Origin: Streptosporangiaceae bacterium
GTDB lineage: Bacteria > Actinomycetota > Actinomycetes > Streptosporangiales > Streptosporangiaceae
Assembly: GCA_030045295.1 (NCBI GenBank)
Contig: JASIGD010000125.1
Span: 1 to 17,347, forward strand
Reading direction: 5' to 3'
Length of the DNA: 17,347 nucleotides
In this document: in pieces, positions 1-7,503 of the stretch
Position numbering within the stretch: the stretch's first letter is position 1
How the letters are laid out: the number at the start of each line of letters is the position of its first letter
Made by a program: the position numbers and the translations under genes
Notes under the pieces: generated by a model
What the model was told of the DNA's origin: nothing
Database searches by the model: none
What the model saw: only the letters and a program-made list of their open reading frames with translations

Positions 1-479
1 CGCAGCCCGGGGGAGAGCACATGCTCCTCGAGGCGGCCGTCGTGCGCGAGGTGGCGGACTTCCGCGCCTCGCGCCGCGGAGGCGAAGTCGGCCAGCATCC
101 GGCGGTGGCAGCGCCACCAGAGGCTCTCGGCGCACATCACGGCCGTGGTCTGCGCGCCGGCCTGGGCGAGCAACCGGTCCGCCGCGGCCAGGAAGCCGGC
201 GGTCCGCATGTGCGCGGCGTAGCCGCGGAACATGTCCACCTGCCAGGCCACGTCCGGTGAATCCGGCTCCGGCCTGCGGAAGCCCCCGAGCCGCTTGTCC
301 CAGCGGTAGCAGATGCCGGCTTCGGGCAGCCAGCGTTCCAGCGCGGCGCGCGCCACGTGCGGATGGCGGCGGCTGCCCGGCGCGATCCTGACGTCGATGA
401 GCACAGATACGCCGGCCCCCCGCAGCAGCCCGGTCATCTGCTCGGCCGAGGCGGTCCCGTGCCCGAACGTCAGCAACAT
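1..479 (-). CDS. DUF488 family protein, 3' end cut by the window edge
   Basis: Reading the minus strand from ATG at 479 gives 159 open codons that run off the left edge, so the C-terminus is missing. The protein opens with LLTFGHGTASAEQMTGLLR, followed by IDVRIAPGSRRHPHVAR, and later contains MCAESLWWRCHRRMLAD. The order TxGHGT, then DVR..PGSRR.P, then CAE..WWRCHR is the signature of the DUF488 family, small soluble proteins of unknown biochemical role. The conserved Cys and His suggest a ligand or metal site, which is inference. A GTG at 482 lies directly before the ATG and could be the start. GGGG just upstream is a weak ribosome site, and an in-frame TGA lies about 30 nt further up. The gene follows the membrane protein at 513-1097 by about 33 nt on the same strand, so the two are probably co-transcribed. 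The family usually has 150-190 residues, so most of the protein is here. Confidence 0.8.
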   Translation of the reverse strand, partial: MLLTFGHGTASAEQMTGLLRGAGVSVLIDVRIAPGSRRHPHVARAALERWLPEAGICYRWDKRLGGFRRPEPDSPDVAWQVDMFRGYAAHMRTAGFLAAADRLLAQAGAQTTAVMCAESLWWRCHRRMLADFASAARGAEVRHLAHDGRLEEHVLSPGL

Positions 480-512
480 CACAGCCCCAGTCTTATCTGT
501 TCGCGCGCGAGC

Positions 513-1097
513 TCACGAAGAGCCGGATGCGCCGCGGTCTTCCGGGAGGGCGGGTGATCCCGACCTGGCTTGCCGCCAAGCCCGCGCCAGGGCGCGCACG
601 AGGTCCGAGTCGGGGATGCCGACCAGCCGCCAGGACCTGGCGATAGCGAACACGAAGAAGATGATGGACAGCACCGCCTGGTTGTCTACCCGGCCCACGT
701 CATAGGGAGACATCTCCAGCGCGATGCCGTTGGCCAGCTGCAGCCCGTACAGGATCAGCGGGACGGCCAGCGGCACGAACGGGGCGAACCTGAGCCTCCC
801 CTCGCGCGTCCGGTACAGCAGGAAGGCAAGGCCGGCCGTCGAGGTGAACCCGACACCGGCCAGGGCGATCGCCGTCGATCCGATGTCGCCCTGCGGCATG
901 AGTCCGACGAGCGCGATGACCAGGGTGTTGACCAGGGCTGAGAAAGCCGTGGCCGCGGTAATCGCGTGCGGGATGCTCGCCTCGTCGCCCGATATCCTCG
1001 CCGGCGAGACCGAGATGGCAACGAACAAGAGCCCGATGAGCGCCCCGGCAACCGAGGCGCAACCGCTGAAGAATTCGTGATAGGAAACGGGAGCCAT
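513..1097 (-). CDS. Small five-helix integral membrane protein, function unknown
   Basis: This 194-residue protein has about five hydrophobic segments, near residues 10-30, 49-68, 73-95, 104-127 and 138-160. The N-terminus, YHEFFSGCASVAGALIGLLF, has a small-residue-rich first helix that recurs in uncharacterised bacterial membrane proteins. The C-terminal 35 residues are basic and then polar (ALARAWRQARSG), probably cytoplasmic. There is no catalytic or transport motif I can name. The ATG start has AGGAG about 12 nt upstream, slightly far but usable. The DUF488 gene follows 33 nt downstream. I do not recognise a function. The gene call itself is well supported by the hydrophobic pattern, which the overlapping frames lack. 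Confidence 0.75.
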   Translation of the reverse strand: MAPVSYHEFFSGCASVAGALIGLLFVAISVSPARISGDEASIPHAITAATAFSALVNTLVIALVGLMPQGDIGSTAIALAGVGFTSTAGLAFLLYRTREGRLRFAPFVPLAVPLILYGLQLANGIALEMSPYDVGRVDNQAVLSIIFFVFAIARSWRLVGIPDSDLVRALARAWRQARSGSPALPEDRGASGSS

Positions 1098-1133
1098 CAG
1101 GCAAAATTACTCCTGCGGCGTGCTCCTCACCGG

Positions 1134-1253
1134 TTACGGCGACGGCGGGACCGGCGCGCGGAGGAGCCCGGCGACCTCGCGTCCCAGCCGTGCCGTGCCA
1201 CCGAGCACCAGAATGCCCGCGGCCCACGGCTCAGCACCAGGGGACTCGCGGTG
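1134..1253 (-). pseudogene. Possible relic of a Rossmann-fold (epimerase/NmrA-like) gene start
   Basis: The 273-base stretch from 1098 to 1370 holds no full gene. On its minus strand, a stop-bounded frame reads GILVLGGTARLGREVAGLLR and then a TAA at 1134-1136. The pattern (hydrophobic strand, GGTxxLG, then a helix) looks like the first beta-alpha unit of an NAD(P)-binding Rossmann protein. It ends after about 25 residues, counting from a GTG at 1208. It could be a decayed gene start, a tiny real ORF or chance. The TAA lies about 36 nt upstream of the start of the minus-strand gene at 1097. I see no promoter I would defend elsewhere in the stretch. Confidence 0.22.
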
Positions 1254-1370
1254 TCAGCGCGGGTTAAGAGTCAGGAATGCTGCAGGGACCGCTCAGCCGT
1301 CATACAGGCCGACCTCCTAAGTTCCGGTGGTGGGCCCGACGCGGCGGGCTGAGCAGGAAGGGCTGAGATC

Positions 1371-2855
1371 GTGTTTGACACTGTGACCATCACGTACCGC
1401 GGGGCGGGGTACGAGATTGGCCGAGGGCCGGACTTCTACGGCATCTGGACCGTGGGAGCGCCCCGGTCGCGTCCGCTGGAGCGATGGCCGGAAACCCCGG
1501 AGGGCTGGTCAGCAGCGTGGACCCGGTTCACGGAAATCGAAGCGCCGGGCACGATCGCCCCGGTCGGCCGGCGCATCGCCTGGCCCAGGCAGCGTACCGC
1601 CCCGGCTGGCGAGCGTACCGCCCCGGCTGACCAGCGCACCGTCCTGGTCGGCCAGCGCGCTGCCCCGGCCGGGACCCGCGCCGGCGCGATCCTCGCCGCG
1701 GCGCTGCTGGCCGTGGGCGTGATCCTGGGGATCGCCAGCCTGTTCCCGCCCTATCTTTACGGGCAGAGCCTGGCCCAGCAGCCGGCGAACCTTGTCCCGC
1801 ACGTGATCTACCTGGCCACCTGGGCCCTAAGTGCCGGGCTCATCCTGCTGGGCGGCACTCGCCTGCGGATGGGCGCGCTGCTAGGGACGGGCCTGAGCGT
1901 CGTCACGTTCGGCCTGTTCTTCGCGGACGCGGGTACCGCGATCGCCGGGGGTTCCCAAGCAGGCGCGGGCCTCGTGCTCGGGCTGCTCGGCTGGCTGTTT
2001 TGCGCGGCCGGATCCGTCGTCGCCTTCCGGCTCCGCCCCGCGGGCACGACCGGCCGCCCGGCTGCCCTGGGCCGGCTTCGCGGCTCGGACGCGGGCCCCC
2101 TCGGCCTGCTGGTGCTGGCCGGGCTCGGTACCGCCGTCGCGTTCGCCCCCTCGTGGGACAGCTACGTGCTGCGGACGGCGGCCGGGCAGACTCAGTCCCT
2201 GACGGCGGGCAACGCCTTCGCGAACCCCGGGCTGGTGATCGTCGGCGACGTCGCGGTCATGGTCGCGGTCGCCGCGGTCGTCATAGCGGCTGCCCTGTGG
2301 CGCCCGATGCGACACGGTGCCGTGCTGCTGGGCGGGGCCATCATCCCGCTGGCGGCCCAGGCCATCTCGGCGCTCATCCAGGTCGGCGAGCCCGTCTCAC
2401 CGGCCCAGCTCGGCATCTCGCCCGCCCAGGCCTCGCAGCTCGGGCTCACGATCAGCTCCGGGCTCACGCCGGTGTTCTGGGTCTACTGCGTGTTCGTCGT
2501 CGCGCTGGTGGTCTCCTGCGCGTGGATGTTCTTCACCCCGCACGATGTAGCCGGGCCGCTGGCCGATCCGGCCGGTACCGGCGCCGACCCCGATGCCGGG
2601 GCCGACGTGTGGCACGTTGCCCGGGCCGACACCTACGACATGGCCGGCGTCCGGTCGCCGACGCCCGGCGGCGACGAATCCGATGGCGACGACCTCGGCG
2701 ACGAGTTCGATGGCGACGACTTCGATGACGACGAGTTCGATGACGATGACTTCGACAGCGACGACCCCGCCGATGATGCGCTGACGCAAGGGCTGGGTCC
2801 AGCGGCTACCCACTCCGGCTCCGGCCAGGGCGACGAGTCCGCGAGCCGAGACTAA
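1371..2855 (+). CDS. Polytopic membrane protein with acidic repetitive C-terminal tail, function unknown
   Basis: The GTG start has AGGAAGG about 9 nt upstream and gives 494 residues. Residues 1-60 form a soluble head rich in Tyr, Trp and Pro (for example EIGRGPDFYGIW and ETPEGWSAAWTRF), which looks like a small conserved actinobacterial domain. Residues 75-102 are four heptapeptide repeats of the type RTAPAGE. About eight membrane segments follow, near residues 104-122, 144-162, 167-190, 197-220, 243-260, 286-309, 317-338 and 369-388. The tail from about 434 to 469 is almost entirely Asp, Glu, Phe and Gly in 5-residue repeats such as EFDGD and DFDDD. It may bind cations or be a disordered charged tail (inference). 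No transporter or enzyme motif is visible. The gene is monocistronic by position, with a GC hairpin at 2903-2924 after it. Confidence 0.8.
   Translation: MFDTVTITYRGAGYEIGRGPDFYGIWTVGAPRSRPLERWPETPEGWSAAWTRFTEIEAPGTIAPVGRRIAWPRQRTAPAGERTAPADQRTVLVGQRAAPAGTRAGAILAAALLAVGVILGIASLFPPYLYGQSLAQQPANLVPHVIYLATWALSAGLILLGGTRLRMGALLGTGLSVVTFGLFFADAGTAIAGGSQAGAGLVLGLLGWLFCAAGSVVAFRLRPAGTTGRPAALGRLRGSDAGPLGLLVLAGLGTAVAFAPSWDSYVLRTAAGQTQSLTAGNAFANPGLVIVGDVAVMVAVAAVVIAAALWRPMRHGAVLLGGAIIPLAAQAISALIQVGEPVSPAQLGISPAQASQLGLTISSGLTPVFWVYCVFVVALVVSCAWMFFTPHDVAGPLADPAGTGADPDAGADVWHVARADTYDMAGVRSPTPGGDESDGDDLGDEFDGDDFDDDEFDDDDFDSDDPADDALTQGLGPAATHSGSGQGDESASRD
1593..1676 (+). repeat. In-frame tandem repeat, 4 x 21 nt
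   Basis: Four consecutive 21-nt units encode residues 75-102 of the membrane protein as RTAPAGE, RTAPADQ, RTVLVGQ and RAAPAGT. The units are degenerate but keep phase, so copy-number changes would not shift the frame. They form a basic Pro/Ala linker between the soluble head and the first membrane helix. Confidence 0.75.
2703..2762 (+). repeat. In-frame tandem repeat, 4 x 15 nt, acidic tail
   Basis: Four 15-nt units encode EFDGD, DFDDD, EFDDD and DFDSD in the C-terminal tail of the membrane protein. Looser acidic copies precede them from about 2676. The repeat is visible at the DNA level (GAxTTCGATGxCGAx), so it probably arose by slippage as well as by selection for charge. Confidence 0.8.
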
Positions 2856-2892
2856 CCGCCGAGGCCAGCAGCCGAGACTAACCGCCGAGGCC
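2844..2892 (+). repeat. 23-bp direct repeat spanning a stop codon
   Basis: The 23-bp sequence at 2844-2866 recurs exactly at 2870-2892 after a 3-nt spacer. The core reads GCCGAGACTAACCGCCGAGG. The first copy contains the TAA that ends the membrane protein; the second lies in the 3' untranslated region. It is a simple tandem duplication of the gene end. Confidence 0.9.
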
Positions 2893-2902
2893 GAACAGCC
2901 GG

Positions 2903-2924
2903 CCCGGGCGGCCAGCCCGGGTTT
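2903..2924 (+). terminator. Likely rho-independent-type hairpin after the membrane protein gene
   Basis: CCCGGGC at 2903-2909 and GCCCGGG at 2915-2921 pair perfectly around the 5-nt loop GGCCA and are followed by TTT. The short U run makes it a weak classical terminator, though actinobacterial terminators often lack long U tracts. It separates the membrane protein gene from the PaaX-type gene. Confidence 0.5.
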
Positions 2925-2939
2925 GCGCGCCGGGGTTGA

Positions 2940-2955
2940 TACGCTGCGCTTGTCA
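2940..2955 (+). promoter_or_regulatory. Possible -10 element giving a leaderless PaaX-family transcript
   Basis: TACGCT at 2940-2945 fits the actinobacterial TAnnnT -10 pattern and ends 9 nt before the ATG at 2955. No Shine-Dalgarno sequence precedes that ATG. Transcription would then begin at or next to the start codon. No convincing -35 is visible. Confidence 0.3.
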
Positions 2956-3818
2956 TGTCGGCCAGGAGATCGTCGGCGGCCGCGCCGGCCGGCCCGGCGC
3001 CGACGCTATCTCGCCGGCACGCGGCCGGTGCTCCGAGTGCACGCGGCCTGCTGCTCACGTTGCTCGGCGAATTCGTGCTGACCGGAGGCGAGACGGCGTG
3101 GACCTCGGCGGTGCTCGCCGCCTTCGCCCGCCTGGGAATCGAGGAGAAGGCGACCCGCCAGGCGCTCATGCGCACCGCCGCCTCCGGCTGGCTGGACGCG
3201 GAGAAGGTCGGCCGCCGCACGAGATGGCAGCTCACCCCCAGCGCACGGCGGATGCTGACCGACGGCGCGGATCGCATCTACTCCTTCACCGGTCAGGCGG
3301 AAAGCTGGGACGGCCGCTGGCTGCTGGTGTACGTGCGCATCCCGGAAAGTGATCGCCGGGCCAGGCACGTGGTGCGGAGCCGGCTCAGCTGGGCGGGATT
3401 CGGCTCTCTGGGCGCGGGCGTGTGGGTCAGCCCGCACCCGGACCGGGAAGCCGAGGCCATCGGTGTCCTGCGCGAGGCAGGCGTCGCCGAGGACGCCCAC
3501 GTCTTCGTGGCCAGGAGATCCGGCCTCGCCGACGTGCAGGTCATGGTCGCAGCCGCCTGGGACCTCAGCGCGATCGAGGAACGATACGAGCAGTTCATCG
3601 ACGAGTTCCGCGTCACCGCGCCCGCCGACGTCCTGGCCCGACAGGTCGAGCTGGTGCATGCCTGGCGGCGGTTTCCCTCGATCGATCCCGTGCTGCCGCG
3701 TGAGCTGCTGCCTGCCCGCTGGAGCGGTCTGACGGCGGCCGAACTGTTCGCCGACAGGCACCAGCGCTGGTCCGATGACGCCAGGAAGGAGTGGAAGCAA
3801 CTCAACGACATCGGCTGA
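2955..3818 (+). CDS. PaaX-family transcriptional regulator
   Basis: This 287-residue protein matches the PaaX family, repressors of phenylacetate and related aromatic catabolism that usually sense a CoA thioester. A low-complexity Ala/Pro N-terminus (about 1-27) precedes the winged helix-turn-helix (about 28-97: RGLLLTLLGEFVLTGGETAW through ATRQALMRTAASGWL and TRWQLT). The central domain (about 114-205) contains WDGRWLLVYVRIPES and GAGVWVSPHP. The C-terminal PaaX domain (about 207-275) contains VHAWRRFPSIDPVLPRELLP, a strong family mark. It stands alone 147 nt upstream of the hydrolase-boxC-boxB operon on the same strand, so it most simply controls those genes in response to benzoyl-CoA or a related thioester. 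That role is inference from position. The true start may be later, because the first 27 residues are not typical of the family. Confidence 0.9.
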   Translation: MSARRSSAAAPAGPAPTLSRRHAAGAPSARGLLLTLLGEFVLTGGETAWTSAVLAAFARLGIEEKATRQALMRTAASGWLDAEKVGRRTRWQLTPSARRMLTDGADRIYSFTGQAESWDGRWLLVYVRIPESDRRARHVVRSRLSWAGFGSLGAGVWVSPHPDREAEAIGVLREAGVAEDAHVFVARRSGLADVQVMVAAAWDLSAIEERYEQFIDEFRVTAPADVLARQVELVHAWRRFPSIDPVLPRELLPARWSGLTAAELFADRHQRWSDDARKEWKQLNDIG

Positions 3819-3859
3819 GCGGGCCGGTCTGCCCTGTCACCAAAGTGGTCGCGGGGGGG

Positions 3860-3889
3860 TTGCGCCACGTCGGCCATAAGCGCTACAAA
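3860..3889 (+). promoter_or_regulatory. Possible promoter of the hydrolase-boxC-boxB operon
   Basis: In the 147-nt gap after the PaaX-type gene, TTGCGC at 3860-3865 and TACAAA at 3884-3889 are separated by 18 nt, a plausible -35/-10 pair. The stretch from about 3886 to 3925 is markedly AT-rich for this DNA, as expected for a promoter and leader. I see no clear palindrome to name as the regulator's operator. Confidence 0.3.
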
Positions 3890-3965
3890 GAAATGTCGAG
3901 TTTGGATTTTCTTGTTGAATAATCGCTGGCTTGGCGGGCATCGTACCGTGAGACGGGAGATGGCC

Positions 3966-5822
3966 ATGGATACTGGCCCCCGCGGGCTGGCCGGGGTGCC
4001 ACGTCCGCTGGGACACGCCGCGGTCGCGATGGGCCAGGCGCTGTCGCGATCCTGGTCACTGCCGCCGCGGCAGAACTACGTCGCGGTCGACCGTAAGCTG
4101 CGCGTGCCGATGTCGGATGGCACGGTGCTGCTGGCGGACCACTACATGCCGATCACCGGCCGGCAGGCCGCGACGGTACTGGTGCGCTGTCCGTACGGCA
4201 GGGGCGCGTTCTTCGGCCTGTCGGCCCAACTGATCGCCGAGCGCGGCCACCACGTGCTGCTTCAGAGCTGCCGCGGCACCTTCGGTTCCGGTGGGCAGTT
4301 CGCGCCGATGCGCGACGAGGTGACCGACGGGCAGGACACCGTCGCCTGGCTGCGCGGCCAGAGGTGGTTCGATGGACGGCTCGTGACGTACGGGCCGAGC
4401 TATATGGGGTTCGCGCAGTGGGCGCTGGCGCTGGATCCACCGCCCGAGCTGGTCGCCGCGATCGTACAGATAGGCCCGCACGACTTCAGCCGGTCCACCT
4501 ACCGTAACGGCGTCTTCGACCTGTACAACGCCTTCAGCTGGTGCGACCTGATGGCTCACCAGGAGCACGTCAGCCCGCTGGCCGGCGCGCTGCGCACGGT
4601 CACCGCCGACCGGCGGCTGCGCCCGGCGCTGGACCAGATGCCGGTCAGCACCAGCGCCCGCCGCCTGCTCGGCACGGCGGCGCCGTGGTTCGAGACCTGG
4701 CTGGCGCATCCGCGGCTCACCGACTCCTTCTGGGCACCGGTGCAGTGCCGCGAGGCGTTGCAGCGCATCTCGGTCCCGACGCTGCTCGTCGGCGGCTGGC
4801 AGGACATCTTCCTCGAGCAGACGCTGGAGCAGTACGTCGCGCTGGCCGGCCGGGGAGTGCCCGTCCGCCTGCTCGTCGGACCCTGGACCCACGTGGACGC
4901 GTCGAAGAGCGGCGTCATCGTCGCGGAAAGCCTCGACTGGCTCGACCGTTACGTAGGCTCGCAAGCCGGCGGACCCGAAGCATCCGACGACCGCTCCGTG
5001 CGCATCTGGTTCGGCGGGAGCCCGGAGACGTCAGAGAACTCAGGAACGGCAAAGAATTCAGGAGCGGTAGAGAACTCAAGAGGCTCAAAGGCTTACAGCT
5101 ATCTCAAAAGCCTCAGGGGTATCGAGCGCCGCCGGGCTCCAGCCGGTGAGTGGCGGGAGCTCTCCGATTGGCCGCTGGCCGGCGCCGGCCCGCAACGGTG
5201 GTACCTCGGCGCGGGCGGCGCCATCGGCCCTCGGCAGCCGGCCGCCGGCCCGGACGTCCCGCCCGCCCGCTTCCGGTACGACCCGGCCGACCCCACGCCG
5301 TCGGTAGCAGGCGCAACGCTGTCCCTGAACGCGGGACCGCGCGACAACCGGGCGGTCGAGCAGCGCCCCGATGTCCTGGTCTTCACCAGCGAGTCCCTGA
5401 CCGAGCCGGTCGAGGTCGTCGGCTACGTGACCGCCGAGCTCTCGGTAACCCGCGACAACCCGTACGCCGACCTGTTCGCGCGGCTGTGTGACGTGGACCC
5501 GCGCGGCACGTCGCGTAACGTCTGCGACGGCATCGTCCGGCTCACCGACGCCGACCCGCTGTCCGGCGCCGTCCGGGTGTCGCTGATCGCCACGGCATAC
5601 CGCTTCGGCCTTGGGCACCGGCTCAGGCTGCAGGTCGCGGGCGGCGCGCACCCCCGCTTCCTGCGCAACCCGGGCAACGGCCGGGTCGACGCGGCCCCCG
5701 CGGAGCTGAGGCCTACCAACTACGCCATCGGCCTGGGCGCCGCAGACCCCTCGGTGCTCGTCCTGTCCGCCGCCGGCCAGGCCGCGGCGCACATCCCGGG
5801 AAAGGCGGCCGCTCATGCCTGA
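3966..5822 (+). CDS. CocE/NonD family serine hydrolase (X-Pro dipeptidyl-peptidase S15 type)
   Basis: The frame is open from a TTG at 3912, but ATG at 3966 is preferred because GGGAG lies 6 nt upstream; this gives 618 residues. The alpha/beta hydrolase domain contains VPMSDGTVLLADHYMP, PYGRG (Tyr77, equivalent to the oxyanion Tyr of cocaine esterase) and the nucleophile motif GPSYMG (Ser145). It also contains GGWQDIF (Asp280) and GPWTHVD (His309), which complete the triad. A Trp at FSWCDL sits where cocaine esterase has a substrate-binding Trp. The C-terminal jelly-roll domain (about 430-610) includes DVLVFTSESLTEPVEVVG and RLCDVDPRG. The family hydrolyses esters or amides; cocaine esterase itself releases benzoate. 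The stop overlaps the boxC start by 8 nt, so translation is coupled. An 18-nt tandem repeat lies between the domains. No signal peptide is evident, so the protein is probably cytoplasmic. The substrate is unknown. Confidence 0.9.
   Translation: MDTGPRGLAGVPRPLGHAAVAMGQALSRSWSLPPRQNYVAVDRKLRVPMSDGTVLLADHYMPITGRQAATVLVRCPYGRGAFFGLSAQLIAERGHHVLLQSCRGTFGSGGQFAPMRDEVTDGQDTVAWLRGQRWFDGRLVTYGPSYMGFAQWALALDPPPELVAAIVQIGPHDFSRSTYRNGVFDLYNAFSWCDLMAHQEHVSPLAGALRTVTADRRLRPALDQMPVSTSARRLLGTAAPWFETWLAHPRLTDSFWAPVQCREALQRISVPTLLVGGWQDIFLEQTLEQYVALAGRGVPVRLLVGPWTHVDASKSGVIVAESLDWLDRYVGSQAGGPEASDDRSVRIWFGGSPETSENSGTAKNSGAVENSRGSKAYSYLKSLRGIERRRAPAGEWRELSDWPLAGAGPQRWYLGAGGAIGPRQPAAGPDVPPARFRYDPADPTPSVAGATLSLNAGPRDNRAVEQRPDVLVFTSESLTEPVEVVGYVTAELSVTRDNPYADLFARLCDVDPRGTSRNVCDGIVRLTDADPLSGAVRVSLIATAYRFGLGHRLRLQVAGGAHPRFLRNPGNGRVDAAPAELRPTNYAIGLGAADPSVLVLSAAGQAAAHIPGKAAAHA
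5034..5087 (+). repeat. In-frame tandem repeat, 3 x 18 nt, within the hydrolase
   Basis: Three 18-nt units encode ENSGTA, KNSGAV and ENSRGS, about residues 357-374 of the hydrolase from its ATG. The DNA is distinctly AG-rich and lower in GC than its surroundings. It lies between the alpha/beta hydrolase core and the jelly-roll domain, where it would form a flexible insert. CocE relatives have no such repeat that I recall. Confidence 0.75.
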
Positions 5823-7500
5823 CGAGGACCCTGCCGGCACCGCGCGGGTCGACTTCCAGGTGCACCCGGCCCGCTACCGGCACTGGCGGCTGGCCTGCGA
5901 CGGCCCGGTCGCCACGCTCACCATGGACGTGGACGAGCAAGGCGGGATCGTCCCCGGCTACGAGCTGAAACTGAATTCCTACGACCTCGGCGTCGACATC
6001 GAGCTCTACGACGCGGTACAGCGGCTCCGGTTTGAGCATCCCGAGGTGCGTGCGGTCGTCCTGACCAGCGGCAAGGAGAAGGTCTTCTGCGCCGGAGCGA
6101 ACATCCGCATGCTGGCCGCCTCGACGCACCCGTGGAAGGTGAACTTCTGCAAGTTCACCAACGAGACCCGCAACGGGATCGAGGACGCCGGCGCCACCTC
6201 GGGCCAGGCCTACCTGGCCGCCGTGAACGGGACCGCGTCCGGCGGCGGGTACGAGCTGGCCCTGGCCTGCGATCACATCATGCTCATCGACGACAGGTCC
6301 TCCGCGGTGGCGCTGCCTGAGCTGCCGCTGCTCGGCGTGCTGCCGGGCACCGGCGGGCTGACCCGGGTCACCGACAAGCGGCACGTCCGCCGGGACCTGG
6401 CCGACTACTTCGCCACCAAGTCCGAGGGCATCGCCGGGAAGAAGGCGGTGCAGTGGCGGCTGGTCGACGAAGCCGTCCCCCGGGCGAGCTGGCCGCAGAC
6501 GGTCGCCGAGCGGGCGGCCGAACTGGCCCGGCGCTCCACCAGGCCGGACAACGCGACCGGCATCGAGCTGACCCCGCTGAGCAAGACGCGGACCGACGCG
6601 GAGATCTCGTATTCCCGCGTCGCGGCCAGGCTCGACCGCGAGCGGGGCGTGGCGGAGATCACCGTGCACGGCCCGGACAACGTGCCGCCAGCTAGCTTCG
6701 GCGAGGTGCACGAGGAGGGCGCTAGTTTCTGGACACTGGCGATGACCAGGGAACTTGACGACCTGATCCTGGACCTGCGGACCAACGAGCTCGAGCTCGG
6801 CACGTGGGTCTTCCGCACCCGTGGTGACGCCGGGCTGGTCCTGGCCTACGACCGACTGCTCCTCGAGGCCGGCGACGACTGGCTGGCGAACGAGATCACC
6901 GGTTACCTCAAGCGGACGCTCAAGCGCCTGGACGTGACCAGCCGCAGCATCCTCGCGCTGATCGAGCCGGGCAGCTGCTTCGCCGGGTCGCTGCTCGAGC
7001 TGGCGCTGGCCGCGGACCGTTCCTACCAGCTGGCCGGCGTGTTCGAGGAGGAGGACCCCGGTGCCGAGCCCGCCGCGGTCACGGTGGGCGCGATGAACCT
7101 GGGCCCGCTGCCGATGGGCAACGGCCTGACCCGGCTGCAGACGCGCTACCTCGGTGACGACAAGGGCCTCGCCGAGGTCGAGAAGCAAGCAGGCGAGGCG
7201 CTGCAGGCCGCCGACGCCGAGCGGCTCGGCCTGGTCACCTTCGCCCCCGATGACATCGACTGGGACGAGGAGGTCCGCATCGCGCTGGAGGAGCGGGCCA
7301 GCTTCAGTCCTGACGCGCTGACCGGGCTCGAGGCCAACTACCGGTTCGCGGGCCCGGAAACCCTCGAGACCAAGATCTTCGGCCGCCTGACGGCCTGGCA
7401 GAACTGGATCTTCACCCGGCCCAACGCCGCGGGGCCCGACGGCGCGCTGCGCCGGTTCGGGACCGGCCGGCGGGCCCACTTCGACCGGAAGCGAGTCTGA
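5815..7500 (+). CDS. boxC: Benzoyl-CoA-dihydrodiol lyase (2,3-epoxybenzoyl-CoA hydrolysing, BoxC)
   Basis: This 561-residue protein matches BoxC, which opens the ring of 2,3-epoxybenzoyl-CoA with loss of formate to give 3,4-dehydroadipyl-CoA semialdehyde (EC 4.1.2.44). It is a crotonase-superfamily protein with a duplicated fold. The first domain has the oxyanion-hole segments FCAGANIRML (91-100) and NGTASGGGYELALACD (138-153), then PELPLLGVLPGTGGLTR. The second half (about 280-540) contains SFWTLAMTRELDDLILDLRT, EPGSCFAGSLLELALAADR and LGPLPMGNGLTRLQTRYLG. The C-terminus has KIFGRLTAWQNWIFTRPNA. Its length is normal for BoxC and it is far longer than a single enoyl-CoA hydratase. The ATG overlaps the hydrolase stop by 8 nt, and boxB begins 3 nt after its stop. 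It is cytoplasmic. Confidence 0.95.
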   Translation: MPDEDPAGTARVDFQVHPARYRHWRLACDGPVATLTMDVDEQGGIVPGYELKLNSYDLGVDIELYDAVQRLRFEHPEVRAVVLTSGKEKVFCAGANIRMLAASTHPWKVNFCKFTNETRNGIEDAGATSGQAYLAAVNGTASGGGYELALACDHIMLIDDRSSAVALPELPLLGVLPGTGGLTRVTDKRHVRRDLADYFATKSEGIAGKKAVQWRLVDEAVPRASWPQTVAERAAELARRSTRPDNATGIELTPLSKTRTDAEISYSRVAARLDRERGVAEITVHGPDNVPPASFGEVHEEGASFWTLAMTRELDDLILDLRTNELELGTWVFRTRGDAGLVLAYDRLLLEAGDDWLANEITGYLKRTLKRLDVTSRSILALIEPGSCFAGSLLELALAADRSYQLAGVFEEEDPGAEPAAVTVGAMNLGPLPMGNGLTRLQTRYLGDDKGLAEVEKQAGEALQAADAERLGLVTFAPDDIDWDEEVRIALEERASFSPDALTGLEANYRFAGPETLETKIFGRLTAWQNWIFTRPNAAGPDGALRRFGTGRRAHFDRKRV

Positions 7501-7503
7501 ATC

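Noticed and set aside
1593..1676. The 21-nt repeats considered as a CRISPR-like array.
   Set aside because: The units are contiguous without spacers, degenerate, in frame and inside a gene.
3912..3965. A TTG start at 3912 for the hydrolase, adding 18 residues.
   Set aside because: It has no ribosome site and lies in the AT-rich leader. ATG 3966 has GGGAG at the right distance.
3006..3967. Two minus-strand frames opposite the PaaX-type gene (264 and 224 codons).
   Set aside because: The plus frame shows the full PaaX domain order; the minus frames have no recognisable content.
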